A stretch of DNA of 35,235 nucleotides from NCBI GenBank assembly GCA_022766785.1, contig JALEOL010000039.1:1-35235 (forward strand), in the 5' to 3' direction. Below the pieces are notes generated by a model. It searched no databases, was not told the origin of the DNA, and saw only the letters and a list, made by a program, of their open reading frames with translations. Positions 30,998-35,235 of the stretch are shown one piece after another; position 1 is the first letter of the stretch, and the number at the start of each line of letters is the position of its first letter. The DNA is from Oscillospiraceae bacterium (GTDB taxonomy: Bacteria; Bacillota; Clostridia; Oscillospirales; Ruminococcaceae). The position numbers were made by a program, and so were the translations under genes.

Positions 30998-32809
30998 TCA
31001 AACCTTTACCTTAACGACCTTGGTGTAGTCGCTGTAGACTTTCTTGCCGCTGACGGTGGTGTAGGAGCGAACCTTGAAGTAGTAGGTCTTGCCCTTTGTC
31101 AGACCGGTCTTTGTGCAGGAAAGCGTGGTGGGCTTGGAGACAGTGGAGATCTTGGTGTACTTTCCGCTGGAGGAAGTTGCCATGTATACCTCATAGCCGG
31201 AAGCACCGTTGGACTTGCCCCAGGTGATCTTTGCAACGCCGGACTTTGCCTTCTTTGCGGTGATAGTGGAGGGAGCAGGAGCTGCCGCCTTGACGGATAC
31301 AACTTTGCTGTAGCTGGAGATAACCTGCTTTCCGTCGGAGTTTACATAGGAAGCGACCTTGTAGTAGTAGGTCTTGCCCTTGGTCAGACCCTTGTCGGTG
31401 TAGGTGGTGCCGGTGGTGTTGCCTACCTTCTTGTAGGTGCCGTTCTTAGAGGTGGAGCGATAGATATTGTAGCCTGTTACGTTATATCCAGCCTTCCAGG
31501 AGATATCCGCAGATGTCGTTGTCTTGGAGACTGCCTTGATGTTTGTGGGAGCGGCGGGCTTTACAGAGATCTCAGCGGTCTTGGTAACGCCGGATACCGC
31601 GGTAACTGTGATAGTGGTAATGCCGGTGGAACGCGCCAGCAGCTTGCCCTCGGGGGTAACTGTCGCAACTGTGGGGTTGGAGCTTGTAACGATATAAGCG
31701 TCCTTGAAATCGCCGTTTACGGAGATATTGAGCACAACGGTGGAGCCTACGTCTACTGTGGTGTTACCGGTGAGAGTGATGGAGCTGGGAGACTGGTAGG
31801 ACTTTACCTTGGGTGCATAGTAGTCAGCCCAGCTTACAACGTACTTTGCAGGATAGTATACTGTTGACGCGATAGAAGTGCTGGAATACTCGTTGAAGCC
31901 GTAGTTCTGACCGCCGAAGATGATGCTCTCCAGAGAGGTGCAGCTGTTGAATACGTTGGACTTCATTACCTGAACGGACGGGCAGATGTAAGCGGTGCGC
32001 AGCGAGGTGCAGCCGGAGAACGCCTCGTCGTTGATGGTCTTTACCTTGTTAGGGATAAAGATGCTGGTGAGGGAGGAGCAATCGTAGAATGCCAGCTGAC
32101 CGATAGTCTTCAGCTCTGAGGAAAGTGTTACAGAGGTAAGGCTGGAGCAGTGGCTGAAAGCGTTGGTGCCGATCGTCTTGACGGAGCTGGGGAGTGTGAT
32201 AGAGGTAAGGGAAACGCAGCCGTCAAAAGCATTGTCGCATATCTCGGTGGTGTAGGTGGGGATAGTGACGGTGGTGAGCTTCTTGTCACCGGCGAACAGC
32301 TTCATGGGAATGCTGGTCATTCTGCAGTTGAGAGTCGCGCTGATGAGAGAAGTGCAGCCGCCGAAAGCGTTGTCGCCGATATAAGTAACGGCGTTGGGTA
32401 CGGTGATACCGGCAAGGGAAATGCAGCTTGCGAAAGCGTCCTTTCCGATAGTGGTGAGCGTATCCGGCAGAGCTACCTTTTCAAGAGCGGAATAGCCCTT
32501 GCACACGCTGTCGCCCAGCTGTGTGATGCCGTTTGAGAAGGTGATGGAAGTGATGCTGTCCTTAAACTTGTTGTTGGACAGGCTGCTTACCTTGTAGACC
32601 TTCTGGTCGCCGAGCTTTGCAGGAACATTCACCACAGGGCTTGTGCCTATGTATCCGGTGATGTTCGCGCCCTGCGGCTCAATGTCGTAAGTCCATTCGC
32701 CGTCTGCCACCGCGCCTGCTCTCTCAAAGCAGAACACTGACGACAGAGCGAACAGCATGATGAGGGACAGCACGAAGCTTAGCGCCCTCTGGGATCTCTT
32801 TAATACCAT
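30998..32809 (-). CDS. BspA-like leucine-rich repeat surface protein with Big2 and two FN3 domains
   Basis: A 603-residue secreted protein. Residues 1-33 are a signal peptide (SFVLSLIMLFALSSVFCFERAGA). About nine LRR_5 (BspA/TpLRR) repeats span roughly 75-320 with recurring TIGKDAFASCISLAGITVP-like units. A bacterial Ig-like Big2 domain follows (about 340-415, SSITLTGNTTVDVGSTVVL...ATVTPEGKLLARSTGITTITVTA), then two fibronectin type III domains (about 420-505 and 510-600, each with GLTKGKTYYYKV or GLTKGKTYYFKV). No sortase signal, transmembrane helix or dockerin is seen, so retention may be non-covalent. Proteins of this layout mediate binding to host or microbial surfaces. AGGAGG lies about 8 bases before the ATG. 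Confidence 0.92.
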   Translation of the reverse strand: MVLKRSQRALSFVLSLIMLFALSSVFCFERAGAVADGEWTYDIEPQGANITGYIGTSPVVNVPAKLGDQKVYKVSSLSNNKFKDSITSITFSNGITQLGDSVCKGYSALEKVALPDTLTTIGKDAFASCISLAGITVPNAVTYIGDNAFGGCTSLISATLNCRMTSIPMKLFAGDKKLTTVTIPTYTTEICDNAFDGCVSLTSITLPSSVKTIGTNAFSHCSSLTSVTLSSELKTIGQLAFYDCSSLTSIFIPNKVKTINDEAFSGCTSLRTAYICPSVQVMKSNVFNSCTSLESIIFGGQNYGFNEYSSTSIASTVYYPAKYVVSWADYYAPKVKSYQSPSSITLTGNTTVDVGSTVVLNISVNGDFKDAYIVTSSNPTVATVTPEGKLLARSTGITTITVTAVSGVTKTAEISVKPAAPTNIKAVSKTTTSADISWKAGYNVTGYNIYRSTSKNGTYKKVGNTTGTTYTDKGLTKGKTYYYKVASYVNSDGKQVISSYSKVVSVKAAAPAPSTITAKKAKSGVAKITWGKSNGASGYEVYMATSSSGKYTKISTVSKPTTLSCTKTGLTKGKTYYFKVRSYTTVSGKKVYSDYTKVVKVKV

Positions 32810-32857
32810 GATAAAACCTCCTAGTATAAATATGGATAATTACCCTAAGACACATTA

Positions 32858-32886
32858 ATTATAACACGATTTCTGCATATTTTCAA
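32858..32886 (-). promoter_or_regulatory. Strong promoter for the LRR surface-protein gene
   Basis: On the minus strand: TTGAAA (32886-32881), 17-base spacer and TATAAT (32863-32858) with a TG one base before the -10. The 268-base gap to the sigma-factor gene holds this promoter; no confident promoter for the sigma gene was recognised. Confidence 0.9.
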
Positions 32887-33077
32887 GTGTTTTTCACTCA
32901 ATAACCTCAGACAAATCAGTAATTGTACATATTTCATAATTACACCAGAGCCTTTTTGTGAAAATACATAAAGCCGGAGAAACAGGAAATTTATTGCCAT
33001 GTGAATGTCAGAAGTTGGTGCCGTGGTTCGTTTTAGTAAATAGAAAGCGGAAATATCCGCAGGAAGGTGGGAAAGAA

Positions 33078-33566
33078 ATGGTACTTATAACTCAGGAGAC
33101 GATAGGTGCATTGTTTGACGAGCATTCCGACATGGTGTACCGGATAGCCCTGAATATCGTAAGGAACCGTGAAGAAGCGCAGGATATCGTCATGGATACG
33201 TTCACAACGCTGATAAAGCAGGAATATTTCAACAGCTGGAGCCATGCAAAGGCGTGGCTTATCCGTACAGCAGAGAACAAATCGCTGAACGTCATGCGTT
33301 CCGGCAGGATAAAAAGGAACGTTCCGCTGGACGAGCTGCTGGAAAATACTCTCAGCGCCCCGGCGAACGAGCAGGAGCATGAGATACTTGACCTTGTGAT
33401 GAGGCTTCCCGAAAAGCTGAGGACAACGTTGTACATGTTTTATTACGAGGATATGCCGGTTGCGGACATCGCCGCGGCGCTGGGCATAAGCGAGAACACA
33501 GTATACAAGCGGCTGGAGCGCGGCCGCTCAATGCTGAAAATTGATCTGGAGGGGGACGTAATATGA
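33078..33566 (+). CDS. ECF-type RNA polymerase sigma factor
   Basis: A 162-residue extracytoplasmic-function sigma factor. Region 2 is at about 8-75 (LFDEHSDMVYRIALNIVRNREEAQDIVMDTFTTLIKQ) and region 4 at about 108-158 (RLPEKLRTTLYMFYYEDMPVADIAAALGISENTVYKRLERGRSML). ATG 33078 with AGGTGGG upstream is preferred over an in-frame ATG at 32958, whose extra 40 residues do not fit the family. The TGA overlaps the ATG of the next gene (ATGA at 33563-33566), so the two are translationally coupled, as with sigma/anti-sigma pairs. Autoregulation is likely but no matching promoter was identified. Confidence 0.93.
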   Translation: MVLITQETIGALFDEHSDMVYRIALNIVRNREEAQDIVMDTFTTLIKQEYFNSWSHAKAWLIRTAENKSLNVMRSGRIKRNVPLDELLENTLSAPANEQEHEILDLVMRLPEKLRTTLYMFYYEDMPVADIAAALGISENTVYKRLERGRSMLKIDLEGDVI

Positions 33567-35235
33567 ACAGACATGATTTCAGATCAGCGTATGACAAGAT
33601 AGTCCTCCCTGAGAGCGCAAAGGCGGAGATGAAAAAGAAGCTGCTGGAGCTTGCCGCAGGCAGAAAAGCGGAACGCGATACCGCGGACGGCGGTGAATTC
33701 TACCCGGCAAAAGAATACAGGGCAGAGCCGAAGAAGCGCCATACCGGGCGAAATGCGGCGATCGTTGGTTCAGCTGCGGCGGTGGCGCTGACCGTGGGGG
33801 CAGGATTCTGGCTCAGCCGCAGTAATATCACCGCGCCGGACGTTCCTGCGGTATCGGCTACCACCGAGGAGAGCGCAGAGGGCACAGACGAGGCGTTCAT
33901 CGAGGACGAATACTACATGAAGCGCACCGCCGACGGTATTCTGCATTTCCAGGAGCTGACTCTTGCGGAGGACGCACACACCCAGCCGCAGGAGCAGTAC
34001 CACGACGTCTACAGCGACAACGTTGACGAGATAGTGTATGACGGCGCGTATGAATTCCAGCAGCGATACGGGCATATCATATCGGACATAGGCTATGACG
34101 CGCTGTATGCGGCGGAGCTGCTGTGGTCGGGAATGGTGCCCGGTTCCGTGCCGAACAGCAGCGATAAGCCTTTGGGGAGAGAAGTTCCGCTGGAGGAGAT
34201 ATACTACAGCGATACCGGAATGTCGCTCATTTACCGCAGCGAGGACGGCGAAAAGCAGGCGAACCTGTCCGTTTCCACCAACCCTGAGGAGTTTATACCG
34301 ATAACGATTGACGGGAAGTACTTAGTCCCCGTGGGTGAACGGCGCAGCTTCTTCTCAACGGACAGAGACAACATCATCGACCCGGAGGTTTTCCGCATGG
34401 CGGCAGGCTCGATGACTGTTTCCGGGGTGGAATATCACTCGGCGGTGTATTCCTGCAAGGCTTACGACGGCGTGACCTATCACCTGCGGCTGGACGTAAA
34501 GAACATTTCCCGTGAGGATTTCGTGGAATGTCTTGACGCGGCGTCCCCGTTCTCGATAAACTGGGATCACCGGGGATATTACAGCAACGGCGACGATATA
34601 AACTACACCGATACCGCCCCTGACGACGGTGGTGTCGCTCTGCCGGAGGGTTATTCTGCGGCGACTGATTACGGCGAGCTTTTCCTTAACCAGCTGACCT
34701 ATTACCCCGGCGGCTGGAACGGCGGCTTCCACTGGAATGTGGAGAGCAGCGGAAAGCTGGGCAGCACCGATTATTCCCCCGAGGATATGGCGGAGTTCAC
34801 CAGGCTGGAAGTGCTTGGAAAGCTCGTTATCCCCATTGAGGACTATTCGGCTCAGATGAGTTACAGCGCCGTTTATAAGGGAATATACTGCCGTGAGGAT
34901 TTCCCGGGCAGGGGCGCAAACAGCGAAATGCTCCCCGGAGACGACCCGGAGCAGTTCGCGCAGGCACAGGAGTATGTGGACGGCGTGTATTACTATGATA
35001 ATAGTGCGGAGGGCACGGACGAAGCCGGCGGCGCGGACTATTCCAGCAGCTTTTACACCACGGATAAGCTGGATTATTTCAAGAACAAGACCCGTACAGG
35101 CGCCTGCTATACTGCGAAGTATTCCGGCGGTGAACAGAGCATTGTGCTCACCGCAACGGACGACTGGCAACAGTTAAATGACCACAACATGATATTCGGG
35201 CGATACCCGGCAAAGGACAGCACGGCGTTCATTTC
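33563..35235 (+). CDS. Large membrane-anchored protein, probable anti-sigma factor/sensor (partial, runs off window)
   Basis: The frame is open from ATG 33563 to the window end (557 residues and continuing). Residues 1-60 are a charged cytoplasmic segment (RSAYDKIVLPESAKAEMKKKLLELAAG), followed by one membrane helix (about 64-85, AAIVGSAAAVALTVGAGFWL) and a large extracytoplasmic region rich in Tyr, Asp and Gly. The coupling to an ECF sigma gene and the topology point to an anti-sigma factor; the KxxLPES...K(K/M)LL start resembles DUF4179-like anti-sigma proteins. There is no zinc-binding HxxxCxxC motif. What the outer domain senses is unknown. Four-fifths of the visible protein lies outside the membrane, unusually large for an anti-sigma factor. 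Confidence 0.85.
   Translation, partial: MNRHDFRSAYDKIVLPESAKAEMKKKLLELAAGRKAERDTADGGEFYPAKEYRAEPKKRHTGRNAAIVGSAAAVALTVGAGFWLSRSNITAPDVPAVSATTEESAEGTDEAFIEDEYYMKRTADGILHFQELTLAEDAHTQPQEQYHDVYSDNVDEIVYDGAYEFQQRYGHIISDIGYDALYAAELLWSGMVPGSVPNSSDKPLGREVPLEEIYYSDTGMSLIYRSEDGEKQANLSVSTNPEEFIPITIDGKYLVPVGERRSFFSTDRDNIIDPEVFRMAAGSMTVSGVEYHSAVYSCKAYDGVTYHLRLDVKNISREDFVECLDAASPFSINWDHRGYYSNGDDINYTDTAPDDGGVALPEGYSAATDYGELFLNQLTYYPGGWNGGFHWNVESSGKLGSTDYSPEDMAEFTRLEVLGKLVIPIEDYSAQMSYSAVYKGIYCREDFPGRGANSEMLPGDDPEQFAQAQEYVDGVYYYDNSAEGTDEAGGADYSSSFYTTDKLDYFKNKTRTGACYTAKYSGGEQSIVLTATDDWQQLNDHNMIFGRYPAKDSTAFI

Noticed and set aside
32150-32536. A 128-codon plus-strand frame inside the LRR gene
   Set aside because: Antisense to the LRR_5 repeats; its own repeats simply mirror them.

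Overview
This 35.2 kb window looks like a chromosomal segment from a Gram-positive member of the Clostridia, most likely Oscillospiraceae/Ruminococcus-like. That is an inference from several things: a Firmicutes-style division and cell-wall (dcw) cluster beginning with mraZ, a MurE carrying the meso-diaminopimelate motif DNPR, a PASTA-bearing class B penicillin-binding protein, a DUF1292 protein, a BspA-like leucine-rich surface protein, Thr-rich and SPDTG-type wall or membrane anchored secreted proteins, and strong AGGAGG-type ribosome binding sites. No phage, CRISPR array, rRNA or tRNA was recognised.

Region 1 (about 1-8276, + strand) is a polyamine operon: AdoMet decarboxylase (speD), a fold-I Arg/Lys/Orn decarboxylase, an aminopropyltransferase (speE), a small cupin, a carboxy(nor)spermidine dehydrogenase, a zinc-ribbon membrane protein of unknown role, a short pyrophosphatase-like protein, carboxy(nor)spermidine decarboxylase (nspC-type) and a DUF554 membrane protein, closed by a clear intrinsic terminator. 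It encodes two complete but different ways to add an aminopropyl group (decarboxy-AdoMet and aspartate-semialdehyde routes) side by side. No ureohydrolase is visible.

Region 2 (about 8345-23428, + strand) is the dcw cluster: mraZ-rsmH-ftsL-pbp(spoVD/ftsI)-murE-murF-mraY-ftsW-murG, then a 285 bp palindromic MITE-like element, then murA-ftsQ/divIB-ftsZ. The mraZ promoter carries MraZ-box-like AAAGTGG repeats at 10-bp multiples. ftsZ has its own extended -10 promoter and terminator. murD, murC, ddl and ftsA are absent from the cluster.

Region 3 (about 23534-29030, + strand) holds a second transcription unit: a secreted membrane-anchored protein with a Thr-rich stalk, a polytopic membrane protein, and a 788-residue protein with a four-Cys motif and a long disordered tail. 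It is followed by a separately promoted, codon-optimised SPDTG surface protein with a UUCG-loop terminator.

Region 4 (about 29108-29537) is a nested set of inverted-repeat elements: an outer imperfect long inverted repeat containing two abutting CTAG-ended MITE-like elements. One of these shares its internal hairpin and flanking words with the element between murG and murA.

Region 5 (29620-35235) has an XRE-type membrane regulator, a DUF1292 protein, a structured RNA candidate resembling 6S RNA in layout, a minus-strand BspA-like LRR/Big2/FN3 surface protein with its own strong promoter and terminator, and a divergently placed ECF sigma factor translationally coupled to a large membrane protein (probable anti-sigma/sensor) that runs off the window end.
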